In this document: piece after piece, positions 1-10,515 of the stretch
How the letters are laid out: each line of letters starts with the position of its first letter
Position numbering within the stretch: position 1 is the stretch's first letter
Assembly: GCA_031763025.1 (NCBI GenBank)
Contig: JASSKH010000029.1
Location: forward strand, 7,821,121-7,885,120
Source of the DNA: Macrocystis pyrifera
Lineage: Eukaryota; Sar; Phaeophyceae; Laminariales; Laminariaceae
Direction: 5' to 3'
Length of the DNA: 64,000 nucleotides
The notes under the pieces: generated by a model
Told to the model about the DNA's origin: nothing
Database searches by the model: none
What the model saw: only the letters and a program-made list of their open reading frames with translations
Position numbers and translations under genes: made by a program

Positions 1-379
1 CGAATACGACGGATTGAATCCCCGGACCGCAACAAGTAGACATTAGGGAGTAGGCACCGTGGCACGCTGAGGTGCTTACTCCTGCCGATTCGATAACGAG
101 AGGTGCGATAGTGAGAAGGGACAAACTAACGACGGCCAGTTGACACTACGGCCACAGCAAGCAAACAGGATTTATTCCCGGACGAACGCGGTCGAATACA
201 ACGAGTCGAATCCCCGGACCGCAACTAGTGAACCTTAGGGAGTAGGCACCGTGGCACGTTGAGGTGCTTACTCCGGCCGATTCGATAATGAGAGATACGA
301 TAATGAGAATGGACAAACGAGCGACGGCCAGTTGGCTCTACGGCCACAACAAGCAAACAGGGTTTAATCCCCGACAAAA
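1..379. repeat. Tandem repeat, two units of about 192 bp
   Basis: The block starting CGAATACGACGGATTGAATC at base 1 recurs at about 193 with roughly 90% identity. It includes the shared pieces CCCCGGACCGCAAC, GGGAGTAGGCACCGTGGCAC and ACGGCCAGTTG. The array may begin before the window. No coding potential is convincing. Confidence 0.85.
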
Positions 380-928
380 AAAAAAAAAAATCGTTCTACC
401 ATCGAGGTTAACCCTATTTTCTGGAGCTCCTCACTTAAGGAGCTCCATGCCCTACCCTAAAACTGGAAAAAAAAAAAAAAAAAAAAAAATCACGTTGAAT
501 CTCGATGAATACTCCCATGGCCCAAGTATATTAAAAAGTCAATTTCGAAACAAGATAGGTATTCCGGCGATTTTGGGCTAAGGAACCCCCGTCAAGCAGA
601 TTTTTTTTGTTTTTAGCGGAAATGTTTCGTTCTATACCGGTGTGAATATGGTATTCTGTGTTTGTGTGTATGTGGGATTTTAACTATTTTTACCGAACGC
701 GAAGTTAACCCAACTCTAACTCCAGGTGATTTTGTCCCCGAAACGTGGTTACCATTTCTTGAGGAGTCAACCCTTTTAGCACTGCACTGCGCAGAAGACA
801 CTGTCTACCTCTGATTCCAAGTGATTTGTCCCCGATTGTCCCCAGAAAGAGAGTGAAGTCGTAAAGGGGGTGAAGCAGGACTCCACGTCCGCAGTCTCGA
901 GACGGACCCAGACATCGGGGGCATACCA
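380..928. other. Non-genic stretch with A-runs
   Basis: Contains A-runs near 379 and 467. At 818-845 there is a piece (AAGTGATTTGTCCCC) shared with the 82-bp MITE at 31394. No exon-like segment seen. Confidence 0.5.
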
Positions 929-1038
929 TTACGGGGGACCACATTAAATAGGACCCACGGTACACACAAAAAAACCTATATATTTACCTCTTCTTACCAA
1001 CAGTATTTGTTCACATTTACTATGGTCCCCCTCAATAA
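929..1038. mobile_element. MITE copy, TTACGGGGG family
   Basis: Begins TTACGGGGGACCACATTAAA and ends TTTACTATGGTCCCCCTCAA, so the right terminus is diverged. The core has the family's ACCTATATATTTACC segment. Confidence 0.85.
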
Positions 1039-1451
1039 AACCGAGCAAACAGAACTTGATAAAAATAACTTTTTCCCTGACTTCGTCTATTTAATAATAC
1101 TTCCGTCCAACCCCACCGGTTTTGTTTTTTCGTTTTGTTTTTTTTACCGTTGCAGGAGTGTGGCGTCGCTTTTTCGTGTTCGTTTTTTTTTGGTCGTGCG
1201 CGCCTCGTTAACGCCCTATTCGCTTTTTCATCGTCAGTGGGTTTGTTGGCTCTTCGAGTGAGTAGAAGCCTCAGGAATATTAGGTGCTACGATTGAACGA
1301 ACTAATCTTCTAGTCTTTTAACACACCTCGGACCTAGAACGCTTTGGCTCTCTACCCCGCTGCGCGCTACGCCCACAAGCCGCCAGCTACTACAAACTCA
1401 CCCCGAAGATGCTCAAGGCTGTAGCACCCGTACAACGGCGCCTTGTGCGTT
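1039..1451. other. Non-genic stretch
   Basis: T-rich DNA. No exon or repeat recognised. Confidence 0.4.
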
Positions 1452-1570
1452 GATCTGTGATTGACCGACCTACTGTACGTAGTTCTTCTGTACTTGCGAA
1501 AACCTATTTTTATCTGTGATTGACCTACTCTACGTACTACGTCTGTACATACGAAAACCTTTTTTTTCTC
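1452..1570. repeat. Tandem duplication, two units of about 58 bp
   Basis: Two successive copies begin ATCTGTGATTGACC and end GCGAAAACCT / ACGAAAACCT followed by T-runs. Confidence 0.75.
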
Positions 1571-2835
1571 ACACCTCGATAATATTCCGTTTTTTTTTCT
1601 CCAAAAGTCGGTTTGTTGAGCACGTGGGATCACATTTGCCTTTATCCCGTGAGGAGAAGGCCTCACAGAATTTAGGCGCCGCATAGGACCAATGCCACGG
1701 TGGAGGGCTGCACTTTTTGGGGCAGTTTGTTTTTTTACCGGGTTGGGCTCCCCAAGTGAGAGCAACTAGCGCTATAGTAGTACTATAATTTTACTGCAGT
1801 ACGTACAGTAGTAATAGTACATTTATTTTGAGGACTATTGATGTCGCATGGAAAAATATCGGTCGGGTCGCGCAAACAAAAGTTCTTCGAAGGCATGTCT
1901 CGGGGGGGGGGGGGGGTGAGATGTTGAGCCCCTCAACGCGAACCACCCATCCCTATAAGGCATTGCTGCCACAAATGGGTACCCCTAACGTATTCATAGC
2001 AAGCGTTTAACTCCACTCGGACGACGAGTATCCGCCTCCCCAGGTGCTCTGTGACATTTTCATCAGCTCCCACAGCGCTCTTATAAGACCCCCGGAAACG
2101 ACGGGTAACGCTCAGCGCACTTCCAATATTCCATCCACAACAATGTCGAGCGCGAGGAGGGCAGTCTTGGTAGGATGCATGTCAACCTTCTGGCGGAGAA
2201 GAAGACCGTCGACAGCTCAGGGGTGTGTGCGTCCCCCCGCCGGCTTTTTGGAAGCTGTTCTGTTGGCACAGTCAGCATTGGCTTACCTCCCTGACGCAAC
2301 AAAATGTGCCGACCGGCTTGAGTGGACGTGGACATAAAAAACGTGGAAGCGGCTGGCTCATTACCGCACGGAAAATAATCGAAGGCGGCCGACAGTGCCG
2401 ACCGCGGCCGGATGAGGTGCGGCAGTTGTCGGGGTGCATTGCTCCAGGGGAGTCGAAAATGCGGAACACCTTTGTTTGCTCCGGGGGGATCGGGAACGTA
2501 GGGTTTTTGAGGTCAAGCGCACTATATACAAACCAAGGCTATGGCAGGGGGGGGTACGTTAAAGTCTCATGTTCCGTCCGCTCAAGGACACTCGGCCTAG
2601 TGCCGATCTGAACATACATTTGCAGTCTTCACAAGATTTTATTTCCTTTACGTTTTCGCGATATGCACCGCCACATGGGATTGCTTTGTTTTTTTACGAT
2701 CGCGCCATACATTCAATAGTTTCATGCCCAATTCTCAGCGAGGGTACAGAGCGACCCGCCCGAGTGACCTAAACGCCGTGCTAAAAAAATGGCTGTACCC
2801 CCCCTGTATACCGCAGTAGCACCGGTCTACACGAG
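1571..2835. other. Unassigned, moderately GC-rich stretch
   Basis: Contains a G-run near 1903-1916 and several overlapping open frames between 2040 and 2610. None has recognisable domains or a splice structure I would trust. It precedes a reverse-transcriptase fragment and may be old retroelement sequence. Confidence 0.3.
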
Positions 2836-2955
2836 ATGGACAGCTGGCTCAGTCTCGAGGGTTTCTCCCCCGATGCGCTCGACACGGCCAAACGTGAAGG
2901 TCGTGTGCTCGAGGAGGTGACCACCTGCGTGCCGGCGCCGTTCCTGATCTACTGA
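2836..2955 (+). CDS. Short ORF, 39 aa, unrecognised
   Basis: An ATG at 2836 opens a 39-residue frame beginning MDSWLSLEGFSPDALDTAKR and ending in TGA. The segment is GC-rich, hydrophilic and helical. A similar start (MSDDWLSL, then an ERGR stretch) occurs on the plus strand at about 21085, so both may be first exons or remnants of one family. No function can be assigned. It could also be part of the retroelement debris around it. Confidence 0.25.
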   Translation: MDSWLSLEGFSPDALDTAKREGRVLEEVTTCVPAPFLIY

Positions 2956-3081
2956 CATGAACGTAGTTATTTTGTAGAGACTCGAGAGAACACAGCACAC
3001 ATCAGTATTTCTAGACGATCGCTTTTGCTCTTCGAAGGGGTGCCGAATTGTTTTTTTCGATTTTACGTATGAGACTGGGCG

Positions 3082-3381
3082 ATGGAGGTATTACTAACCA
3101 CGGCCTATCGTTGCTCGCGGCCGGGGCTTAGGGTATGGGAGTTCCCGCATATAATTCGAGGAGAGGAAGAAATCGAGGCCTTATTCGCCTATTACATGGA
3201 CGATGTCATCCTCGGCAAGCACGGTTTCAGAATCACACACCCCTTCCTTCGGCTTGACCTTGGTGAGCTCGGCATCGCTGCCAATGCCGACAAGACCGTG
3301 GTTCTGCCTTTGAGAGGGACCCATGCTATGTTCGAGGTAGCACCTTTTGAACAGAACGTTCTGGCTGACGAGGCTCCTTAA
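3082..3381 (+). mobile_element. Reverse-transcriptase fragment (fossil)
   Basis: The frame holds a YMDD-type catalytic box (FAYYMDDVILG). About 30 residues later comes a stretch resembling RT motif D (LGIAANADKTVVLPLRG). The spacing and the G...N..KT pattern are those of retroelement reverse transcriptases. Only part of the palm domain is present and neither end of an element is visible. I cannot tell whether it is LINE or LTR-kin. It is a degraded relic. Confidence 0.55.
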
Positions 3382-3523
3382 GGGCACTGAGTATCTATAT
3401 ACCCAAATACTCAGTTGAGAATCCTCGGAAAAAATCAGGGGCACGCGTCAAGGGGGCACGTGCTGACGGTGGAGGAGGTAACGGCGTTCGAATCGAGGAA
3501 AGAGGGAGTGAGGCGATGGCGTT

Positions 3524-3900
3524 GGGGGGGGTGTACTCGATAGGAGAGATGTACTCGATCTCATGCATGGCCGTCGTCGTATGACCATAGAGACCCTCGC
3601 ATCACTGTGGCGCCGGGGCGGAGCACGTCGATGTTTCACCGACCAAGCGGACCTTTCTCGCACCAAGCGCGAAGCGAAACGTGAGGTAATCGGCGAGTCG
3701 CATGAAGGGTGGACTGCATCTTGCTTAGAACCGCTTGTGAGACGGTTTCGCACATGGATGACAGCTTCAACGAGTTGATTTATTTTCCGGTGTGGCCGCT
3801 TCCAGAGACAGCAATGGGGAGACAATGTAACTGCCTCACCATAAACACTACCGGCACGTGATACGATAATTCCCCTTGTGCGGAGGGGGGGTCCCAATCG
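3524..3900 (-). mobile_element. SINE-like element, C-tailed
   Basis: Read on the minus strand, this copy runs toward GTACATCTCTCC then CGAGTACAC and a C-run (G-run at 3524-3531 on the plus strand). It shares its body with copies at 19160, 33880, 35640, 35880, 44600 and 61335. Confidence 0.75.
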
Positions 3901-5400
3901 GTACAGAAGAGCGCGGTGGGCGGGGAAGAGGGAAGGAGGCTTGAGTTTCCTGACGCGCTGCTGGCAAGCACGCCGGACAAAGCAAGCGGCCGCCCTCATT
4001 CTCACTGAGTCCATGGGAACCTGCTACCTCAAGCGCACCACGTGCACGGGTTTCGCCCCTCGGAGCATGCAGCAGGGTCGACAACGCGGGGCGCACTGGG
4101 CTTATTATGGGAGCACATCCTTCAAAGTTCGGGGAGCCACCACCCAGAGCACAGTCTTAATATTCCTTCGAAGTGCTTCCTTTCCTCTCGTGACAACACC
4201 ATTCGGCACGCCTTCGCTCTGATTTTTGTTGTTGTCGTATACGCAATCAAGAGCCAATGGTATGTATGGATACACACATAATGCATAGATATATACATAC
4301 ATACATGAAGCATGCGCGGTGAACTGTTGTGGGCGTATCGTTGTGTTGCCGCATGACGCCCAATACTGCATGGCATTGTATTTGTTTGTGCATACACGGA
4401 CCATTTCGACAGATGTTTGTAATCTCACATTACCAGCGGCTCATTCTCCCAATTTTTAATCTACTGTGTAGCCCGTGACAACAAAATCAAGTGTTATGTC
4501 CCTGTCGGGAAAAAAAAAAAAACGCGAACAAAAACAACTACCAGATACCAAGCAAACGGCATCATCCCATCCCGCCGCCCTTACTGTAGAGAAAAGGAAC
4601 GACACAAACGACATACCCATCATAGCATATAGTATAAAAATAATTCACGAGGGGGAAAAAAGACGTTCGTGCGTGGTCATAAATCAAACAGAATTCGCGT
4701 GGGGTGCACGTCCGAGACGTTGGGGTTGCTGGTAAATCGCAGGGTTAGCTGCATAGATAGCACATGGGGACCAATGTCAGACAAAAAAAAAAAACATGTA
4801 TAGAAAAAAAAAAATCAAGAAAAAAAATGAAAAAATGAAAAAGACAAAAAAACCACAAAAACAAAAATAGCCAAGAAATAAAACCAAACAAAACAAAAAA
4901 AACTAGAAAAAAATCTTACCGGTAGATCCCAGGTATCATACAGTATATCGGGTACCTGGTAAGCGACAAAAAAAAAAAGAACACGAGGAAGAAGCATACA
5001 AAAAAACGAAAATAAGCCAAGTAAAGGAGGAAAAAAATGAAAGCGAAAGAAAAATGAAAAAAAAAGTGGGGGCGATACCTCAAGCAGAAAACTCAAGACC
5101 GACACCGCCCCATCTCCCTCCCTATATACTATCAATAGCTCGTGCAAGCTTTTCGACATGTGCTGCAGGGCCATGGTAACCGTCAGCCTCCGTTGCTCTT
5201 CCTCGCCTGCACGAAACCAACGTAGAAACCAACTATTATACCTGGCAAAAAAGAGATCACCATCAAGACGCGAGCATGTAGGCGCGCGTACTTCCGTCAT
5301 ATGCGCGCGTTTGTTTCCCAGTTGCGATACTAAACTGCTCGGCAAGCTGTTGCGTGCCGTAGTATGTCTTAACCGTACAAGCGCTTTGGTTTCTCACAGA
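3901..5400. other. Non-genic stretch
   Basis: 3901-4230 is GC-rich but has no supported exon. 4240-4320 is a TATG-rich simple sequence. 4750-5060 is very A-rich with many A-runs. A TACCTGGTA motif occurs at 4953. Confidence 0.4.
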
Positions 5401-5401
5401 G

Positions 5402-5816
5402 TTGGGATCGTTTGTGAGCGCACTCGACTTCTCCACATCGAGAAGGTTGCCAAGTGCCAAACAGCGTGTCTTTGGAAAAGTCTGGTCGAGATCTTTCCGA
5501 AAACAGGCTGTTCAACTTTTGGGACCCCTCTTCGTTATGGAGAAAAACGAACGCCGAAAACGATCGCACGTCTATGCGAAACAAAGCGTTGACAACGGGA
5601 GAGAATATTGCCAATGCCGGACAGGATGCTTTGGAAAAAACTGGTCGAGAGCTTTCCGAAAGTACTGTGTTCAACTTTGGGTACTCTCTCCATCACCCGA
5701 GAAAACGCGGGCCAAGAAACGATCGCACCCACCTCTGTGCGAAAACACAGGATTTTGCGGAACCTGCACTAGAAAATGAAGCAAATCAGAATAACCTATT
5801 TGCCTACCACCCATGA
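5402..5816 (+). CDS. Possible repeat protein, LEA-like helical units
   Basis: The DNA from about 5390 to 5760 holds two diverged units of about 160 bp. The best frame (5454-5816) contains LEKSGRDLSENRLFNF in the first unit and LEKTGRELSESTVFNF in the second, each preceded or followed by NDRT. Segments such as GENIANAGQDALEKTGRELS are Ala/Lys/Glu/Asn-rich amphipathic helices of the kind seen in LEA-like proteins. That resemblance is compositional only. Upstream units fall in another frame, so this may be one exon of a spliced gene or a decayed gene. It is on the opposite strand to the two repeat-protein candidates to its right. Confidence 0.35.
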
Positions 5817-6366
5817 TGTACGCGATTTTCCCATTCATTAAACCCTACCGCCGCAGTTGAAACACACTACTACCGTGCACAATAGTCTACTGTATACATT
5901 ACCAGCAGGTAAATGTGTACAATAGTCTACTGGACAACCCTAGCAGGTAATGTCTACAACAGTCTACTGGTACAAACCACTGGAGAGTCTTACCCCACCG
6001 AAAACACTGGTACACTCATGTATACTAATAGTATCTACTTGTAATATACAACACTGACAAGGTCTCGCTCATAGCCACAAAAGAAACAACCCCCCGCTTA
6101 CCCTCCCTACCCCTCCCCCCTCGCCGACGCCGCGTTCGTGCACCCAGACTACGATACCAACTCATGCACTCTCCCCCCCATGGAAGCGAATATCCCCGAA
6201 AGTAAAAGCAATTATCCCAAACAAACAAACACATTATCATGCGCGGTCTATCTGGTCGTAATTGCATCATTTGCCATCCGACAATGTTCAGCGTGAAGTG
6301 CCACTGACCAAAATCATGATGAAGGCAACAGAAAATCGCAAGGCCCTGACTGATTGTGCGGTTATT
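5817..6366. other. Non-genic stretch with a short repeat
   Basis: 5878-5975 contains three imperfect copies of a unit around AATAGTCTACTGG and AGCAGGTAATG. The rest shows no gene. Confidence 0.45.
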
Positions 6367-7411
6367 TCATACCCAAGGACCGTCAAGAAGCTCCTGCGCG
6401 GCGTCGCGGTGTTTGTCCCGCCACGCCGCGAAAGCGCGGAAGGGGTTACGAGAACGCTCCTTGTCACCACCGCCGCTGCCGCCGCCGCCGTTGCTACCAT
6501 TGCTGCCGTTGCTACTGGTAGTGTTCGTGTTCGCCTTGCCGCCGCGGTGCTTGTCCCGCCACGACGAGAACGCGCGGAATGGGTTACGAGAGGACCCCTT
6601 GCCGCTGCCACCGCCGCCGGCACCTCCGCTGCTGGTGCCACTGCCGTCGGTGCTACGGCCACTGCCTCCGCTGCTGCTCCTGGTGTTGTTGTTGTTGTTG
6701 TGTTTGTTCCACCACGACCAGAGCGCGCGAAATGGGTTACGAGAAGACTCCTTCCGGCTGTCGCCGCCGCCGCCGCCGTCGCTGTTGCTGCTGGTGTTGT
6801 TATTGGTCTTGTGTTTGTTCCTCCACGACGAGAGCGCACGGAAGGGGTTACGAGAAGACTCCTTCCCGCTGTCGCTGCCGCCGTCGCCGCCGCTGCTGCT
6901 GGTGTTGTTGTTGTTGTTGTGTTTGTTCCGCCACGACAAGAGCGCGCGGAAGGGGTTACGAGAAGACTCCTTCCCGCTGCCGCCGCCGCTGCGGGTGTTG
7001 TTGTTGTGTTTGATCCGCCACGACGAGAGCGCGCGGAAGGGGTTACGAGACGACTCCTTCCCGCTGTCACCGCCACCGCCGCCGCTACCACTGCTGCTGA
7101 CAGTGTTCGTGTTCGCCTTGCCGCCGCGGTGCTTGTCCCGCCACGACGAGAACGCGCGGAATGGGTTACGAGAGAATCCCTTGCCGTTGCCACCGCCGCC
7201 GTCGATGCTACCACCACTGCCGCTGCTGCTGCTGGGTGTTGTTGTTCCCCTTCTTGCGCCAGGACGAGAACGCGCGGAAGGGGTTGATAGAAGAGCCCTT
7301 CCCGTTGCCACCGCCGCCGCTGCTGCTGTTGCTGCCGTTGTTGTTGCTGTTGTTCTTCTTGTGGAACCTTCCTCCAAACCAACGCCCCCGCTCGGCTTGG
7401 ACCTTGTCCAT
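6367..7411 (-). CDS. NPFRA-motif repeat protein (novel, about 345 aa)
   Basis: Eight copies of a basic, aromatic motif, consensus S-S-R-N-P-F-R-A-(L/F)-x-S-W-R-(N/D)-K-H, are separated by Asn/Ser/Gly/Thr-rich linkers. Spacing between motifs is 138, 153, 111, 108, 87 and 123 bp, all multiples of three although the lengths differ, which argues for selection on the frame. Only the most upstream interval (118 bp) breaks frame, in an ACACCCAGC stretch where one extra C would explain it. That could be an assembly error or a real lesion. The first in-frame ATG is at 7411 (MDKVQAERGRWFGG), but the frame is open further upstream and a 5' exon is possible. The C-terminus is helical (AAQELLDGPWV, then TGA). 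There is no visible signal peptide or membrane segment. The architecture of short aromatic/basic stickers in a disordered chain resembles multivalent scaffold proteins such as Rubisco linkers, but the motif is not one I recognise. Confidence 0.6.
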
Positions 7412-8093
7412 GACAACGAATTCATCGCTGGCCCTGCACCGCGGCCCAGCGGGGAAGTCATTTTTTGTTAGGGCTGCGAGTTGGCTTATCACAAGTCGTC
7501 GACTAGCTACTAGTACAGTCGACTAGAAGCATTCGGTTAGGTGCAGCAGTGCCAACTGTCTCTCTAGTTGAGTCTCCTTCGTTGTAACTAGTAATAGTCG
7601 GGTACTAGTCGGCTAGGTATAATAGTTAGGTACAGCGGTGCTAACAGTCCCACTATGTGATGCCTCCTTGATTGTAGCAAGGCTTGTCTGGTGTTATCCG
7701 ACTTTTGGAATGTAACCTATGCGTAAAACCCCTCGGTCAGGAGGTACTGTTTTTGTTCGCTTCGCTTGCCTGACTTCAAACGACCAAGAGTCGCTCAGTT
7801 TGCTGGCTTGCTGACTGCGTCACTCAGCTACCGGTACAAAGTGTAATAATAAAAGTATACATATATGCGAACCGTCAACACTACGTCGTAGGTGAAACCT
7901 TTTGAATAATCGATCGACATCCTAGCTATACTAGATTAGTATGATAACTAGCCGTGGAATCCAGCCAACTCACAGCGCTATTTTGTTTTTATGTTTTGCG
8001 AAGCACAAAACGACTGTTCGTTTTGTTGACGTGTGTATAACTTTCGCGAGCACCAACTACCCTGTGTCGTGTGATATGCACGGTACGCACAGG
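7412..8093. other. Non-genic stretch upstream of the NPFRA gene
   Basis: Includes short direct repeats around 7510-7640 (CTAGTCGGCTAGGT-like, GGTGCAGCAGTGC / GGTACAGCGGTGC). No exon seen; it could hold that gene's 5' region. Confidence 0.35.
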
Positions 8094-8100
8094 GTATAAA
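8094..8100 (+). promoter_or_regulatory. Possible TATA box
   Basis: GGTATAAATG lies about 40 bp before an ATG in a good context (GCACCATGG, 8138). Placement only; no other promoter element recognised. Confidence 0.3.
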
Positions 8101-8137
8101 TGTGGTACACTGCACGTTCCCCGTTCAGACATGCACC

Positions 8138-8302
8138 ATGGAGCCTATCTGCATGTTTCTGAGCACCGGTTTGATCGTTGGTGAGCCGTCCAGCCCTCCA
8201 ATGTTTGAAGAGAACGCGCGCGGTCGGTTTCCACATAAATCACGAGGCATTCGAGGGAAAGGGGGTGAATGTTTAGCATCCTCTACTGGGCATATCATGT
8301 AA
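8138..8302 (+). CDS. Short ORF, 54 aa, unrecognised
   Basis: The ATG at 8138 has a strong context and a TATA-like sequence upstream. The product starts MEPICMFLSTGLIVG, a hydrophobic N-terminus that could be a signal peptide. A GTGAGC donor-like site follows codon 15, so the real product may be spliced. No similarity recognised. Confidence 0.25.
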   Translation: MEPICMFLSTGLIVGEPSSPPMFEENARGRFPHKSRGIRGKGGECLASSTGHIM

Positions 8303-8652
8303 ATATTATTTAATAGTGTGGCTGACCCACTCCCAGAGGGCCGAATCTGAGAAAAAAAGGGATTGTTTATCAAGGGCGTTTTTTTCTGTGCTCTCCTGTA
8401 TCACCGGGAAAAATCTCTCGACTTCTCGACCACCACCAGTTGCTTGCAAATAGGTAAGTGACGTGGGTCCAACTCACGCCTCATTCATATTTGTTTGGGT
8501 GTAAACGACAACTTCACACAACTACCCCAGAAGTGTATTGACAGATGAGCAGCACCACAACAACAACACACACGCACGCACGCACGCACCTGAGCCTGGT
8601 CATCCCGTTGGCCACAGCTGCGCCGACATGAGATTTTCTGGTGACAAAAGCA

Positions 8653-9253
8653 TCACCAGTGGTCCTGGTGGCGGCCACGGCGCCGGGGTATACTCCCAGG
8701 CCGTAGCATGCCGCGAAGCCCCCCCATCAAGGACACAAAAATGAGCAGTAGTCCACGCCAGAGCCAGCGGGACGCCATCCCAACCATGACCTCCTCCACC
8801 CGCCCCCCCCCTCCTCCTCCTCCTCCTCCTCCTCCCCCTCTTCCTCCTCCTCCTCCTCCTCCTCCTCCTCCTCCTCCTCCTCCTCCTCCTCCTCCTCCTC
8901 CTCCTCCTCCTCCCTCCCCCTCCTCCTCCTCCTCCTCCTCCTCCTCCTCCTCCTCCTCCTCCTCCTCCTCCCCCCCTCCTCCTCCTCCTCCTCCTCCTCC
9001 TCCTCCTCCCTCCTCCTCCTCCTCCTCCTCCTCCTCCTCCTCCTCCTCCTCCTCCTCCTCCTCCTCCTCCTCCTCCTCCTCCTCCTCCTCCTCCTCCTCC
9101 TCCTCCTCCTCCCTCTCTTCCGCCTCCTCCTGCTCCTCCTGCTCCTCCTGCTCCTCCCCCCCCCCTCTCCTCCTTCTCCTCCTCTTGCTCCTCCCTCCTG
9201 CGCCTCCTCCTCCTTCTCTTCTTCCTTCCTCCCTTCCTCCCCCTCCTGCCCCT

Positions 9254-9289
<36 letters not shown>

Positions 9290-10232
9290 CCCCCTCCCCA
9301 CCCCTCCCCCTCCTCTCCTCCCTTTTCCTCCTCCTCCTCCTTCTCCCCCCCCCCCCTCCTCCTCCTCTTCCTCCTCCTCCTCCTCCTCCCTCTCCCCCCC
9401 CCCCCCCCCCCCTCCCCCCCCCCCCCCCCCCCCCCCCCTTCCCCCTCCTCCGCGGACCCTCCACCCTCGCGAACTTGTTGTTGTTGTTGTTGTTGTTGTT
9501 CTTGTTCCGGGGGAGCATCCATAGCCGCCGGCGCTACAAGGTCTACCGCCGGGCTCTCTTGCTTTTCTCCTCGAGGCGCGGCTCCCATCACCCCCCTGTG
9601 TCGCCCCCCCTCGAGTAGCCCGTATTCGCTTCCCGCCCGGGAGAGAAAGCGCACCCCATCTTCAATAAAATAACCCGTGGAACGATGCGTATCCCCGACC
9701 CATGCAGCCCCATCCTGTAGGAACTGGCCTGCGGCCTGATGCCCTTCTTCGAATATCCGGCCAGCGGCCCGGTGAGCGTCCCCAGCCAATGAAACCCCGT
9801 GTCCGACGAAGCCGCCAAGGTCCCGATGCCTGTCCCCGGCCCAGGAAAGTGCGAAGACCCCCGCCGGACCAGGTGGCCGATGAGGGTGTGGCGCTGTGCC
9901 GGGGTTCCGAGTCGGAAGAAGTTCAGCGAATTGTTGTTGTTATTGTTGTTGATGTTGTCGCTGTTGCTGTTGATGTTGTCGCCGTTGCTGTTGTCGCTGT
10001 TGCTGTTGTCGTCGTTACCGCGGTCGTCCATCGGTTTCTCTACAGCAGAAGCTGCTGGTCCTGGTCCCCTACTTGGTCCTGGTCCTGGTCCTGGTTCTGG
10101 TCCTGGTCCTGGTCCTGGTCCTGGTCCTGCTGCTGTTGCTGTCACTGCTGCCGCTGCTGCTGCTGCCGCCGCTGCTGCTGCCGCTGCTGCCGCCGTTGCT
10201 GCCGCTGCTGCTGCCGCTGCATCGCCCGCCAT
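8653..10232 (-). CDS. Possible repeat protein with 18-residue GDxHR units and homopeptide tracts
   Basis: An ATG at 10232 in good context (CAACATGGCG) opens a frame with an Ala run, GP repeats and an Asn/Asp/Ser-rich stretch. It then reaches TPAQRHTLIGHLVRRG. After a one-base frame change near 9845 the minus strand continues with units such as GDRHRDLGGFVGHGVSLA, GDAHRAAGRIFEEGHQAA and GDTHRSTGYFIEDGVRFL, 18 residues each, with one 11-residue unit (GQFLQDGAAWV). It then gives a Gln run and a long Glu/Gly tract encoded by the microsatellite at 8807-9440, and a hydrophobic segment (LWRGLLLIFVSLMGG) before the stop at 8653. The periodic units look genuine. The frame change and the unstable microsatellite make the gene model uncertain; it may be spliced or decayed. 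Confidence 0.4.
8807..9440. repeat. Long TCC/GGA microsatellite with C-runs
   Basis: About 630 bp of near-pure (TCC)n broken by C-runs, a pure polypurine/polypyrimidine tract. It lies inside the candidate repeat-protein frame on the minus strand. Confidence 0.95.
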
Positions 10233-10515
10233 GTTGTCTGCTGAATGCTGTCGACTGTCGGCACTGATAAAAGACTGGTTGTTGTCCTTGAAGCAGGTGT
10301 GCAGCTGCTGAGAGCAAAGGTACTTTTGGCGGGCGATCAGGATAGTATCTTCAGTGGCATACGTACACAACAGGTACTGCTCTTGCTTAGTTTTCCCTCG
10401 GTCAATGTATCGTATACAGTGTGTTACGTGCTCCGCTCCGTCTAGAACCGAATCGTTTCGACTTATATCGCAGTAGTCGTAGTCTTTCATCTATCACTCC
10501 AAGCCAACAAATGTC

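Noticed and set aside
6288-7471. Long open frames on the plus strand and in other minus frames over the NPFRA array
   Set aside because: They are shadows of the GC-rich repeat. They lack the regular motif and encode homopolymer-like Leu/Pro/Ala/Cys strings.
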